Assembly (NCBI RefSeq): GCF_000966975.1
Contig: NZ_JZWV01000053.1
Location: 1 to 31,574, forward strand
Direction: 5' to 3'
Origin: Streptomyces katrae
GTDB lineage: Bacteria > Actinomycetota > Actinomycetes > Streptomycetales > Streptomycetaceae
DNA: 31,574 bases
Shown here one piece after another: positions 1-7,476 of the stretch. A program made the translations under genes and the position numbers. The notes under the pieces are model-generated. The model saw only the letters and a program-made list of their open reading frames with translations, did no database searches and had not been told where the DNA came from. Positions within the stretch are counted from its first letter, which is position 1, and every line of letters begins with the position of its first letter.

Positions 1-122
1 GAGCGGGGCAGCCCGGGGTGCCCGGAAGCTCCGGCACGGCGAATCCGGGCAAGCCCGGGAAGCCGAAGCCGACGCCCACGCCGACCAAGAGCTGCGTGTT
101 CCTGTTCTTCGGCTGCTCCTGA
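1..122 (+). CDS. C-terminal end of an unknown protein (5' truncated)
   Basis: Only the last 39 codons lie in the window, read in the frame starting at base 3 and ending with TGA at 120-122. The visible peptide is a Gly/Pro/Lys-rich linker running into a PTPTPTK repeat and a short hydrophobic end, CVFLFFGCS, with two cysteines six residues apart. Pro/Thr/Lys linkers of this kind are common in secreted or cell-wall proteins of Streptomyces, but no domain is visible, so the function is unknown. Codon use fits a real gene, and a double hairpin follows the stop. The start lies outside the window. Confidence 0.6.
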   Translation, partial: AGQPGVPGSSGTANPGKPGKPKPTPTPTKSCVFLFFGCS

Positions 123-126
123 GGTT

Positions 127-191
127 CCCCGGCCGCAGCCGGGGTTCCGGCTACTCCTGGGGCGGGCGGGCGGGCCGGTCCCGCCGGCCCG
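127..191. terminator. Two hairpins between convergent genes
   Basis: The first hairpin pairs CCCCGGC (127-133) with GCCGGGG (138-144) around a 4-base loop. The second pairs CGGGCCGG (171-178) with CCGGCCCG (184-191). There is no U tract, as is usual in Streptomyces. They lie between the plus-strand gene ending at 122 and the minus-strand marR ending at 197, so they probably serve both directions. Confidence 0.5.
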
Positions 192-196
192 TCCGC

Positions 197-619
197 TCAG
201 CCCAGCATCCGCTTGAGGAGGTCCCGCAGGGACGTGCGTTCCTCCGCCGAGAGGCCGGCCAGCGGCTCGCGCGCGAAGTCCAGCGACTCGCGCAGCCGCT
301 CCGCCGTCTCGGCGCCCTCCTCGGTGGGCGCGGCCAGCTTCACCCGGCGGTCGGCCGGGTCCGGGCGGCGTTCGACCAGGCCGCGGGTTTCGAGCCGGTC
401 GATGATGCCGGTGACGTTGGAGGGCTCGCAGCGCAGCTTCTGCGCGATGCGGCGCATGGGCAGCGGCTCCAGCGACAGCAGCGTCAGGACCTTCGCCTGG
501 GCGCCGGTGAGCTGGTGGCGGGCGGCCGCCTCCTCGTACTCCATGTGGTAGCGGGCCACGACGTCGCCGATGAGCTCGACGACCTCGACGGTCACTGGGT
601 CTGCGCGACGACTGGGCAT
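197..619 (-). CDS. MarR-family transcriptional regulator
   Basis: A 140-residue dimeric winged-helix repressor of the MarR family. Recognition-helix region CEPSNVTGIIDRLETRG lies at about residues 64-80, followed by a wing with the family DPADRR signature (87-92). An upstream ATG in frame is possible, but the start at 619 is preferred because homologous sequence begins there and a TACGCT -10 box ends six bases before it, which suggests a leaderless mRNA. It is divergent from an MDR oxidoreductase and ohr, so those are its likely targets. The only cysteine is Cys64 inside the HTH. It lacks the N-terminal sensor cysteine of OhrR, so it is probably not a classical OhrR. The ligand is unknown. 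Confidence 0.9.
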   Translation of the reverse strand: MPSRRADPVTVEVVELIGDVVARYHMEYEEAAARHQLTGAQAKVLTLLSLEPLPMRRIAQKLRCEPSNVTGIIDRLETRGLVERRPDPADRRVKLAAPTEEGAETAERLRESLDFAREPLAGLSAEERTSLRDLLKRMLG

Positions 620-625
620 GGGACC

Positions 626-631
626 AGCGTA
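626..631 (-). promoter_or_regulatory. -10 box of leaderless marR
   Basis: Read on the minus strand this is TACGCT (TANNNT), with six bases (620-625) between it and the marR ATG. That places the transcription start at or next to the A of the start codon. No ribosome binding site is present. Confidence 0.5.
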
Positions 632-640
632 CCCATTTGC

Positions 641-673
641 TTGACAACATGAAATATCCAGGAGCATGGTTGT
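641..673. promoter_or_regulatory. Candidate MarR operator over the oxidoreductase promoter
   Basis: ACAACATG (644-651) and CATGGTTGT (665-673) form an inverted repeat with one bulged base and a 13-base spacer. A TTGACA box (641-646) and a CATGGT box (665-670), 18 bases apart, read as a plus-strand promoter for the oxidoreductase. The arms cover both boxes, as expected for a repressor site. The same segment lies just upstream of the marR -10 box. Confidence 0.45.
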
Positions 674-734
674 TTCAGGACGTGAAGCATTCCGCTTCCC
701 GTCCGCCTTCCCCTCCCCCTTCCTGGAGCCCCTC

Positions 735-1757
735 ATGTCTCAGATCCCCGCCGTCAGCCGCGAGTGGCACCTCGTCCGCCGTCCGCAGGGCTGGCCCGTG
801 GCCGAGGACTTCGCCCTCCGTGAGGTGCCCGTGTCCGCCGAGCCCGGCGAGGGCCGGATCCTGGTCCGCAACCTCCACATGTCGGTGGACCCGTACATGC
901 GCGGCCGTATGAACGACACCAAGTCCTACATCCCGCCCTTCCAGCTCGACGAGCCGATGCAGGGCGGTGCGGTCGGCGAGGTCGTCGCCTCCAACGCCGA
1001 GGGCTTCGAGGTCGGCGACCACGTCCTGCACATGCTGGGCTGGCGCGAGTACGCCGAGCTCGACGCGAAGCACGCCACCAAGGTCGACGGCTCCCTCGCC
1101 CCGCTCTCCGCCTACCTCGGCGTCCTCGGCATGCCGGGCCTCACCGCCTACGCGGGCCTCTTCGAGGTCGCCTCCTTCAAGGAGGGCGACTCCGTCTTCG
1201 TCTCCGGTGCGGCGGGCGCGGTCGGCAGCCTCGTCGGCCAGTTCGCGAAGATCAAGGGCGCCTCCCGGGTGATCGGCTCCGCCGGCTCGGACGAGAAGGT
1301 GACCCTCCTCACCGAGAAGTACGGCTTCGACGCCGCCTTCAACTACAAGAACGGCCCCGTCGCGCAGCAGCTCAAGGAGGCCGCCCCCGACGGCATCGAC
1401 GTCTACTTCGACAACGTCGGCGGCGACCACCTGGAGGCCGCCATCTCCGAGATGAACCCGCACGGCCGCGCCACCCTGTGCGGTGCGATCGCCGGCTACA
1501 ACGAGACCGAGCCCGCCCCCGGCCCGCGCAACCTCACCCTCGTCATCGGCAAGCGCCTGCGCCTCCAGGGCATCCTGGTCGGCGACCACGCCGCCCTCCA
1601 GTCGCAGTTCGTCAAGGACGTGGCCGGCTGGCTGGCCTCCGGCGAGCTCCGCTACGACGAGACGGTCGTCGAGGGCGTGGAGAACGCGACCGACGCCTTC
1701 CTCGGAATGCTGCGCGGTGAGAACACCGGAAAGATGATCGTTACGTTCACCCGTTAG
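735..1757 (+). CDS. NADP-dependent oxidoreductase (zinc-free MDR family)
   Basis: A 340-residue medium-chain reductase of the leukotriene B4 dehydrogenase / curcumin reductase / 2-alkenal reductase type. These use NADPH to reduce the C=C bond of alpha,beta-unsaturated carbonyls, including lipid-peroxidation products. The N-terminal catalytic fold is followed by a Rossmann domain with the glycine-rich segment SGAAGAVGSLVGQFAK near residue 155. The cysteine zinc ligands of alcohol dehydrogenases are absent. The start at 735 is chosen because GGAG lies at 725-728 and family members begin at this point. It is divergent from marR and 64 bases upstream of ohr, probably in one operon. A role in detoxifying reactive electrophiles is inferred. 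Confidence 0.9.
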   Translation: MSQIPAVSREWHLVRRPQGWPVAEDFALREVPVSAEPGEGRILVRNLHMSVDPYMRGRMNDTKSYIPPFQLDEPMQGGAVGEVVASNAEGFEVGDHVLHMLGWREYAELDAKHATKVDGSLAPLSAYLGVLGMPGLTAYAGLFEVASFKEGDSVFVSGAAGAVGSLVGQFAKIKGASRVIGSAGSDEKVTLLTEKYGFDAAFNYKNGPVAQQLKEAAPDGIDVYFDNVGGDHLEAAISEMNPHGRATLCGAIAGYNETEPAPGPRNLTLVIGKRLRLQGILVGDHAALQSQFVKDVAGWLASGELRYDETVVEGVENATDAFLGMLRGENTGKMIVTFTR

Positions 1758-1821
1758 GCTCACTCCGTACCGTCGCGATCGTGGGCGCGAGTCGCGGCGA
1801 CTATCTGGAGGATTCGCTTTC

Positions 1822-2247
1822 ATGTCCATCACCCAGTCCGACGTCGCGTACACGGCCGTCGCCACCGCCGAGAACGGCCGTGACGGCCGCGTCGCCACCA
1901 ACGACGGCCGGCTCGACGTCATCGTGAACCCGCCGAAGGAGCTCGGCGGCAGCGGCGCCGGCACCAACCCGGAGCAGCTGTTCGCCGCCGGCTACAGCGC
2001 CTGCTTCCAGGGCGCCCTCAGCGTCGTGGCCCGCAACGAGAACGTCGACGTCAGCGGCTCCACCGTGACCGCCGAGGTCGGCATCGGCAAGAACGACGAG
2101 GGCTTCGGCATCATCGTGAAGCTCACCGCCTCGATCCCGAACGTGGACGCCGCCGTGGCGAAGGACCTGGTCGAGAAGGCCGACCAGGTCTGCCCGTACT
2201 CGAAGGCGACCCGCGGCAACATCACGGTCGAGCTGAACGTCGCCTGA
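1822..2247 (+). CDS. ohr: Organic hydroperoxide resistance protein (Ohr/OsmC family)
   Basis: A 141-residue Ohr-type thiol peroxidase that reduces organic and fatty-acid hydroperoxides, normally with lipoyl-protein electron donors. The catalytic pair is Cys61 (in AGYSACFQGAL) and Cys124 (in DQVCPYSKATRGN), with the conserved Arg20 and Glu51 of the active site also present. Full length for the family. GGAGG at 1807-1811 supports the ATG at 1822. It follows the MDR reductase and is closed by a strong hairpin. Since lipoyl E2 proteins are the known reductants of Ohr, the aceE gene further along is a functional link, though not an operonic one. Confidence 0.93.
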   Translation: MSITQSDVAYTAVATAENGRDGRVATNDGRLDVIVNPPKELGGSGAGTNPEQLFAAGYSACFQGALSVVARNENVDVSGSTVTAEVGIGKNDEGFGIIVKLTASIPNVDAAVAKDLVEKADQVCPYSKATRGNITVELNVA

Positions 2248-2267
2248 CGCTCGCGCCGCAGCTCGTG

Positions 2268-2299
2268 AAGGCCGCACCCCCTCAGGGGGGTGCGGCCTT
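2268..2299 (+). terminator. Rho-independent-type hairpin after ohr
   Basis: AAGGCCGCACCCC (2268-2280) pairs with GGGGTGCGGCCTT (2287-2299) around a short loop, a perfect 13-bp stem. No U tract follows. It ends the marR-divergent oxidoreductase/ohr unit just before the next promoter. Confidence 0.75.
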
Positions 2300-2304
2300 C
2301 GCCG

Positions 2305-2310
2305 TAAACT
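2305..2310 (+). promoter_or_regulatory. -10 box for a leaderless EI24 gene
   Basis: TAAACT (TANNNT) stands six bases before the ATG at 2317. No Shine-Dalgarno sequence precedes that ATG, so transcription probably begins at the start codon. The -35 region would fall inside the ohr terminator, and no consensus -35 is visible. Confidence 0.5.
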
Positions 2311-2316
2311 GGCCAC

Positions 2317-3528
2317 ATGCGTGATCTTGCGGGGGGTTTCCGGTACCTGTGGGCCGGACAGAGATGGGTGTTCGGCAACGGCCGCTGGCTGGGCTTCGGC
2401 CTGCTGCCGGGCCTGGTCTCGCTGGTGCTCTACGGCGCCGCGCTGACCGGCCTCTTCTACGGGGCCGACGACTTCACCGTCTGGGCGACGCCCTTCGCCT
2501 CGGACTGGTCCTCGCCCTGGCTCGGGATCTTCCGCGGGTTCCTGACCGCCGTGGTCGTCTCCCTCGGGCTCTTCCTCTCGGTGATCACCTTCACGGCGGT
2601 GACCCTGCTGGTCGGCCAGCCCTTCTACGAGTCCCTCTCGGAGCAGGTCGACCGCACCGAGGGCGGTGAGGTCCCGGAGTCGGGGCGCTCGTTCTGGGAG
2701 GACCTGTGGATCTCCGCCCGGGACAGCCTGCGGCTGCTGGTGCGGGTGCTGCTGTACGGGATCCTGCTCTTCGCCCTCGGGTTCATCCCGGTGGTCGGGC
2801 AGACGGTGGTCCCGGCCATCGGCTTCTGCGTCTCGGGCTTCTTCCTCACCCAGGAGCTCACCTCCGTCGCCCTCCAGCGGCGCCGGGTGGACCTGGACGA
2901 GCAGCTCGTCCTGCTGCGGGGGCGGCGTGCGACGGCCCTCGGGTTCGGGGTGCCGCTGGTGCTGCTGTTCCTGATCCCGCTGGTCGCGGTCTTCCTGATG
3001 CCGGGCGCGGTGGCCGGCGCGACCCTGCTGGCGCGGGACCTGGTGGGGGACGACGCCGAGGCCTCCGAGGGCGGGGACGCGGACGGGCGGGACGCCGCCC
3101 AGGCCCAGGCGGGGCCGTACGGAGCTCCCGGTCAGGCGGGGCCGTACGGAGCTCCCGGGCCCTACGGCGGCCCCGGGCAGTCCCACGGCCAGGGCTACGG
3201 CGGCCCCGGGCAGTCCCACGGCCAGGGCTACGCCCAGGCCCCGGGCCAGGCTTACCCGCCGGCGCCCGGGCAGGGCTACGGCGGCCAGGGCTACGCCCCC
3301 GCTCCCGGGCAGGGCTACGGGCAGCAGGCTCCGGGCCAAGGGCCCGCGTACGGCCGGCCGTCGGGCTACGGCCAGGGTGCGGGGCAGGCCCCGGCGTACG
3401 GTCAGGGTCCCGGCTACGGTCAGGGCCCCGGCCCCGGGCAGGCCCCCGGGCAGGGGCAGGACCCCGGGCAGGGGCAGCCGTACGGGTACCCCCCTGTCTC
3501 CGGTCACGACCCGCGGTCGTACTCCTGA
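2317..3528 (+). CDS. EI24/CysZ-like membrane protein with repetitive tail
   Basis: A 403-residue protein. Residues 1 to about 255 form the EI24 domain (family of CysZ, the E. coli sulfate permease), with about six hydrophobic segments, including [19 protein letters not shown] near residue 30 and [20 protein letters not shown] near 210. From about residue 262 to the end the protein is low complexity, made of Gly, Gln, Pro, Tyr and Ala with recurring QGYG, PGQ and GPYG motifs. Tail repeats are exact at the DNA level. Actinobacterial EI24 proteins often carry short disordered tails; this one is about 140 residues. Whether the core moves sulfate is not shown here. No cysteine-biosynthesis genes are nearby. 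The tail is presumably cytoplasmic. Confidence 0.85.
   Translation: MRDLAGGFRYLWAGQRWVFGNGRWLGFGLLPGLVSLVLYGAALTGLFYGADDFTVWATPFASDWSSPWLGIFRGFLTAVVVSLGLFLSVITFTAVTLLVGQPFYESLSEQVDRTEGGEVPESGRSFWEDLWISARDSLRLLVRVLLYGILLFALGFIPVVGQTVVPAIGFCVSGFFLTQELTSVALQRRRVDLDEQLVLLRGRRATALGFGVPLVLLFLIPLVAVFLMPGAVAGATLLARDLVGDDAEASEGGDADGRDAAQAQAGPYGAPGQAGPYGAPGPYGGPGQSHGQGYGGPGQSHGQGYAQAPGQAYPPAPGQGYGGQGYAPAPGQGYGQQAPGQGPAYGRPSGYGQGAGQAPAYGQGPGYGQGPGPGQAPGQGQDPGQGQPYGYPPVSGHDPRSYS
3106..3231 (+). repeat. Exact tandem coding repeats in the EI24 tail
   Basis: A 33-base unit is present twice in a row (3166-3198 and 3199-3231) and encodes [11 protein letters not shown] twice. Just upstream, a segment starting CAGGCGGGGCCGTACGG occurs at 3106 and again at 3133, 27 bases (nine codons) apart, encoding QAGPYGAPG. 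Both periods are multiples of three, so copy-number change would keep the frame. Confidence 0.85.
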
Positions 3529-3546
3529 CGCGGGGGCCCGGCCGGG

Positions 3547-4343
3547 TCAGTGCCCGGGGGTGTCGCGGCGCAGGAGGGTGATCGCTCCCACCGTGTCCTC
3601 GGCCGCGTGGGCGGCCGGGTCGGCTTCCAGGCGTTCGCGCATCAGGCGCAGGTACGGGTCGATCAGCTCGGTGCTGACCCCCTGGTCGGCGGCGGTGCGC
3701 AGCAGCGTGCCGCTGGCCGCGACCTGCATCGCGAGGTTGGAGACCACCCCGGTGGTGAAGTCCCGGGAGGTCAGCCGTTCGGCGGCGTTCCCGACGAAGA
3801 AGCCCATCGCGCCCAGCCACTCCGACAGCAGCGGGGCCAGGTCCTTCGGGGCGATGTCCTCGCCCTCGATCAGCGCGTACGCGTGCGAGATCCCGGCGAA
3901 CAGCCCGTACATCGCACTCAGCAGGGCCACGTCGTGCAGGGCCGCGTGGCCCGGGTCCTCGCCGACGAAGCGGGCGCCGGCCGGGACCTCCAGGGTGGTG
4001 CGGTGGGTTCCTGGGCCCACGCGGCCCGGGCGCGGCCCTCGGCGGCCGTGCCGGTGGTGAGGTTGACCAGGTCCTTGCCGGTCAGGTCGACCCCGTCCAG
4101 CACGGAGCCGATGCTCGCGTCGTCCAGCAGGCAGAGCACGATCAGGGTGTTCGCGGAGGCTGCCGCGGCGGGGGTGGCGGCGACGGCCGCGCCCTCGGCG
4201 GCCAGGGCCTCGGCCTTGGCGGGGGTGCGGTTCCAGACGGTCAGGGGGTGTCCGGCGCCGAGCCAGGTGCGGGCGAGGGCGGTGCCCATGTCGCCGAGGC
4301 CGAGCAGGGTGAGCGGGCGGTGCGCGGTGGCGTTGTCGGTCAT
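3547..4343 (-). pseudogene. NAD(P)-binding dehydrogenase, internally deleted and frameshifted
   Basis: The N-terminal half starts at the ATG at 4343 and has a clear Rossmann motif (LLGLGDMGTALARTWLGAG), the typical VWNRTPAKAEAL and LTTGTA segments of the 3-hydroxyisobutyrate dehydrogenase / imine reductase superfamily. After ARAAWAQ (about residue 111, near base 4010) the reading changes to nonsense. The C-terminal half resumes in another frame with HRTTLEVPAGARFVGEDPGHAALHDVALL and runs to 3547. The two halves total about 263 residues against roughly 290-300 for the family. The segment that normally holds a YLDGGIMAVP-like stretch is missing, so about 100 bases seem to be lost, not merely a slipped base. 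It is either a true pseudogene or an assembly error. It is divergent from hxlR. Confidence 0.8.
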
Positions 4344-4377
4344 GGCGTTTAGCCTGGTGGCAGGCTGACGGGTGCTC

Positions 4378-4389
4378 AAGTACGCACTT
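4378..4389. promoter_or_regulatory. Candidate HxlR operator
   Basis: AAGTACGCACTT is a near-perfect 12-base palindrome in the short gap between the broken dehydrogenase (start 4343) and hxlR (start 4442). HxlR proteins commonly bind such sites in divergent promoters. Assignment rests on position and symmetry only. Confidence 0.4.
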
Positions 4390-4441
4390 CGGAGTGGGTG
4401 CTTACCCCGAGGTGAGCGAGCAGGTGGGAGGGGTGGGCGGG

Positions 4442-4780
4442 ATGGCGTCGACGCGCAGGCCGGGGGCGGACCACTGCGGGATCGCCGCGGCGATGACGGT
4501 GATCGACGGCAAGTGGAAGGTGTCGATCCTGTGGGAGCTGGAGCAGTGCCCGGGCCGCCGGTTCGGTGAGCTGCGCCGGCTGGTCCCGGGCGTCTCGGAG
4601 AAGGTCCTCGCGGCGCAGCTGCGCGAGCTGGAGGCCGACGGCATAGTCCACCGCGAGGTCTTCGACGAGGTCCCGCCGCGCGTGGAGTACTCCCTGACCC
4701 CGCTCGGCCAGGAGCTGAACGGGGCCCTGGAGTCCCTGGGGGAGTGGGGCGCCAAGCACCTGCTCCCGGACTCGGCCTAG
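4442..4780 (+). CDS. HxlR-family transcriptional regulator
   Basis: A 112-residue winged-helix regulator of the HxlR/DUF24 family. It carries the family start pattern HCGIAAAMTVIDGKWKVSILWEL (residues 11-33), with Cys12 at the position many members use for redox or electrophile sensing, then RRFGELRRLVPGVSEKVLAAQLRELEADGI, the helix-turn-helix. The start at 4442 is preferred because GGGAGGGG lies at 4426-4433. A GTG at 4394 in the same frame would add 16 residues. It is divergent from the damaged dehydrogenase, its likely former target. Its stop overlaps the stop of the opposing nitrilase gene in a CTAG palindrome (4777-4780). Confidence 0.9.
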   Translation: MASTRRPGADHCGIAAAMTVIDGKWKVSILWELEQCPGRRFGELRRLVPGVSEKVLAAQLRELEADGIVHREVFDEVPPRVEYSLTPLGQELNGALESLGEWGAKHLLPDSA

Positions 4781-5493
4781 GCAGCCGGGACGTCCGCCGT
4801 GGTGACGGTCTGGGTGTGGGCGTCCGCCTCGGCCAGGAGGGTGCCGTCGGGGGCCCAGACGGCCGCGCCGCCGCAGCCGGTCCAGGGGCCGGCCGGGCCG
4901 ACGTGGTTGGCGAGGACGACGTAGAGGCCGTGTTCCTTCGCCATGGCCGGGTAGACGGTGGCGCGTTCCGTGATGCCGCCGCCCGTGCCGTAGAGGGAGC
5001 CGGCGAGGTGGACGCGGCAGCCGTCGGCCGCGCCCCGGGCGGGCAGGTCCGGGAAGTGGTTGTCGAAGCAGACGCCCAGGGAGAAGCGGATGCCGCCCAG
5101 TTCGAAGCGGCCGTCCGTGGTGCCCGGGGTGAAGGCGCCCTGTTCGTGCTGGTAGAGGTGCTGCTTGGCGTAGGTGGTGAGGTGCGCGCCGTCCGCGTCG
5201 TAGACCAGGGTGGCGATGGCGGGCAGCGGGTGCGGGGTGCGCAGGGCGACGTTGACGGCGACCGCGGTGCCGGCCGAGCGCAGCCCGTCCAGGCGGGGGT
5301 CGTCGGCGCCGGACATCCACAGCGAGGGGTCCGCGGTGAGGGCCTCCAGCTCGTAGCCGGTGAGCGTGAGTTCGGGGAAGACCACGAGCTCCGCGCCCTC
5401 GTTCCGGGCCCGTGCGGCGAGGGCGGTGGCGTGGGCGGCGTTGGCGGTGACGTCGGCGGGTATGCAGGTCAGCTGTGCGGCGGCGATCTTCAT
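4777..5493 (-). CDS. Carbon-nitrogen hydrolase (nitrilase superfamily)
   Basis: A 238-residue single-domain amidase of the nitrilase superfamily. The Glu-Lys-Cys catalytic triad is visible: Glu41 in VVFPELTLTGYE, Lys110 in TYAKQHLYQHE and Cys142 in LGVCFDNHFPD. The superfamily hydrolyses amide or nitrile C-N bonds; the substrate here cannot be told. It lacks a signal peptide, so it is cytoplasmic. The start follows the stop of the upstream LtrA gene by only five bases, so the two are co-transcribed and perhaps translationally coupled. Its TAG stop shares the CTAG palindrome with the convergent hxlR stop. Confidence 0.88.
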   Translation of the reverse strand: MKIAAAQLTCIPADVTANAAHATALAARARNEGAELVVFPELTLTGYELEALTADPSLWMSGADDPRLDGLRSAGTAVAVNVALRTPHPLPAIATLVYDADGAHLTTYAKQHLYQHEQGAFTPGTTDGRFELGGIRFSLGVCFDNHFPDLPARGAADGCRVHLAGSLYGTGGGITERATVYPAMAKEHGLYVVLANHVGPAGPWTGCGGAAVWAPDGTLLAEADAHTQTVTTADVPAA

Positions 5494-5498
5494 GGGGC

Positions 5499-6689
5499 TC
5501 AGGATGCCAGGGAGGGAGAGGTGGCGCCGGGGAGCTCGCCGCGGCGGCGTACGAGGGCCAGTTCGACCAGGTTGAGGCCGGTCACCACGGCGGTCAGCAG
5601 CGCGAGCGCCGCCAGCGAGGGCAGCAGCACGGCCGCGGGGAGCAGGAGCAGGACGACGACGGCGGCCGTCAGCCGGGTCACCGACCACGAGCGGAAGAGG
5701 TGCCAGCGGGTGTACCCGAAGGTGGCGAGGAAGAGGGCGCAGCCCCCGTGGAGGAGGGCGGCGACGCCGAGCGGGAGCCGGGCGCCGGGGTGGGCCACGG
5801 CCTCGGCCATGCCGACGGCGACGGCGATGATCGAGGCGATCAGCGAGAGGTGCCCGTACGAGAGGACCTGCCGGGCCACGTCGGCCCGTACGGCGGCGGT
5901 CTCCAGCCCGTGCCGGACGGCGTCGGCGGCGAGGTGGAAGTACACCCACCACAGGCCGCAGACCAGGGCGAAGGCCACGGCGACGGCGGCCAGCGAGCCG
6001 CGGTCCAGCTCGGGGGCGGAGGCCACGGGGGCGCCGACGGCCACGATCGACTCGCCCAGCGCGATCATCACGAACAGGCCGAACCGCTCGGCGAGATGGC
6101 CCGAGTCGAAGTCCAGCCGGACCATGTTGCGGCGGGTCAGCCGGGGCGCGGCCAGGTCCACGGCGGCGGCCAGCGCCCACAGCCAGATCCGGGCGCTGCC
6201 GTCGAGGAAGGCGCCGGCCAGCAGCAGCGGGCCGCTGATCAGCACCGACAGGGTCACCGGGGTGAGGCGCAGGCGGCGGCTGCGGCCGTGTGCGAGGGCG
6301 GCGAGCACCAGGCGGGCGCCGAAGTAGGCGCCGGCCAGGAGCGGCCCGCGGTCCCCGAAGGCGTCGGGCAGGGCCAGGGCCATCAGCAGGCCGCACAGCC
6401 CGGCCGCGAAGAGGCCGAGCCGGTTCAGCGGCCGGTCGGCGTCATGGGTGTTGGCGTGGACGGTGTTGCCCACCCAGACCCAGTAGACGGGTACGAACAC
6501 GATCAGGGCCCGGCCGGTGCCGGCCCAGCCGTGGTCGTGGTGCAGCAGCGCCGAGACCTGGGTCACGGCGAAGACCAGCACCAGGTCGAAGAACAGCTCC
6601 GACCAGGTGACCTTCTTCTCCCGCTCTTCCGGCTCCTCCCGCCCTGCCGGCTCCCGCTCTTCCGCCTTCGCCGGCGCCTGCGGCTCCAT
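5499..6689 (-). CDS. Low-temperature-requirement A (LtrA) family membrane protein
   Basis: A 396-residue polytopic membrane protein. After a charged, Glu/Lys/Pro-rich N-terminus of about 25 residues comes the LtrA hallmark KVTWSELFFDLVLVFAVTQVS, then about ten to twelve hydrophobic segments, including the conserved region RFGLFVMIALGESIVAVG near residue 205. The family is named after a Listeria gene needed for growth at low temperature; the molecular function is unknown. GGGGGGA precedes the ATG at 6689. It lies 55 bases downstream of tetR and five upstream of the nitrilase gene, which suggests a three-gene operon under autoregulation. Confidence 0.9.
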   Translation of the reverse strand: MEPQAPAKAEEREPAGREEPEEREKKVTWSELFFDLVLVFAVTQVSALLHHDHGWAGTGRALIVFVPVYWVWVGNTVHANTHDADRPLNRLGLFAAGLCGLLMALALPDAFGDRGPLLAGAYFGARLVLAALAHGRSRRLRLTPVTLSVLISGPLLLAGAFLDGSARIWLWALAAAVDLAAPRLTRRNMVRLDFDSGHLAERFGLFVMIALGESIVAVGAPVASAPELDRGSLAAVAVAFALVCGLWWVYFHLAADAVRHGLETAAVRADVARQVLSYGHLSLIASIIAVAVGMAEAVAHPGARLPLGVAALLHGGCALFLATFGYTRWHLFRSWSVTRLTAAVVVLLLLPAAVLLPSLAALALLTAVVTGLNLVELALVRRRGELPGATSPSLAS

Positions 6690-6744
6690 GTCGTGTCCCC
6701 CCGCTCGAAGTCCGGGGGAAAGGATGCCCGGTGGCGGTGGGCCG

Positions 6745-7320
6745 CTACGCGCCGGGGCCCCGCAGCAGCGTCAGGAAGGAGCGGAACGCGGCGGGCATGT
6801 CCACCGATTCCGGGGCGAGCAGCCACTGGTACTGCAGCCCGTCCATGACGGCCGTCAGCAGCGGAGCGGCCTGTTCCGGGGTGAGGCCGGAAGGGAGGAG
6901 CTCGCCGAACTCGGCGCGCAGCAGGGCGGCCATCTCGCCGCGGACCTGGGCGTAGCGCTCGGTGAAGAAGGCGCGGGCGGGGTGGCCTTCGGTGACGCTC
7001 TCGCCGAGCAGGGCCGAGAAGGTCTGCACGATGCCGGGGCGCATGGCGTTGTACTCCACCAGGGCGGCCAGCAGGTCCAGGCGCCAGGTCTCGGCGGAGG
7101 CGCGGGAGCCGCCGCCGGTGTCCCAGCGGTCGCGCTCCTCCAGGACCGCGACGAGCAGGGCCTCCTTGGTCGGGAAGTAGTGCAGCAGGCCCTGCTGGGT
7201 GAGGCCCACGCGCTCGGCGACGGACCCCAGGGACGCGCCCCGGTAGCCGCGTTCCGCGATCACCTCCAGCGCCGCTCGGACGATCTCGCCGCGGCGCTCC
7301 TCGCTCTTCGCCCTGACCAT
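6745..7320 (-). CDS. TetR-family transcriptional regulator
   Basis: A 191-residue repressor. The TetR N-terminal DNA-binding domain spans about residues 5-50 (EIVRAALEVIAERGYRGASL, VAERVGLTQQGLLHYFPTKEALL). The ligand domain resembles the BetI-like C-terminal class. The start at 7320 is chosen because the TetR domain begins directly there, with GGAAGGGG some 15 bases upstream; an ATG 69 bases further up would add an atypical Arg/Gly-rich leader. It heads the minus-strand LtrA/nitrilase unit and is divergent from the GH3 glycosidase gene, so it may control either or both. Confidence 0.88.
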   Translation of the reverse strand: MVRAKSEERRGEIVRAALEVIAERGYRGASLGSVAERVGLTQQGLLHYFPTKEALLVAVLEERDRWDTGGGSRASAETWRLDLLAALVEYNAMRPGIVQTFSALLGESVTEGHPARAFFTERYAQVRGEMAALLRAEFGELLPSGLTPEQAAPLLTAVMDGLQYQWLLAPESVDMPAAFRSFLTLLRGPGA

Positions 7321-7360
7321 CGCCCCGCGACACCCCTTCCGATCGGACCCGCCCGGCAGT

Positions 7361-7386
7361 CGTACGACCGTACGCCATCCGTACAT
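7361..7386. promoter_or_regulatory. Candidate TetR operator upstream of GH3
   Basis: CGTACG (7361-7366) and CGTACG (7369-7374), two bases apart, form a 14-base quasi-palindrome, followed by CCGTACAT. It lies in the divergent gap between tetR and the glycosidase gene. An AT-richer stretch with a possible promoter follows at 7386-7417. Confidence 0.35.
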
Positions 7387-7476
7387 CACGAAAAGATTAC
7401 AAGACTTACCGGTCTACAGGGAAAGGGTCCACCATGGGCACACCGCACCGCACCCACAGAGCGAGGAGGCACGGCC

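Noticed and set aside
675..1967. Long minus-strand open frame over the oxidoreductase gene
   Set aside because: It is the antisense of a clear MDR gene; its Gly/Val/Asp-rich composition is typical of GC-rich shadow frames and it has no domain.
3166..3231. Possible CRISPR array or VNTR in non-coding DNA
   Set aside because: The repeats are in frame inside the EI24 tail, have no spacers, and encode a regular peptide repeat.
6517..7476. Upstream extension of the GH3 frame (320 further codons)
   Set aside because: It overlaps tetR and the start of LtrA on the other strand, and the GTG at 7477 has an ideal ribosome site.
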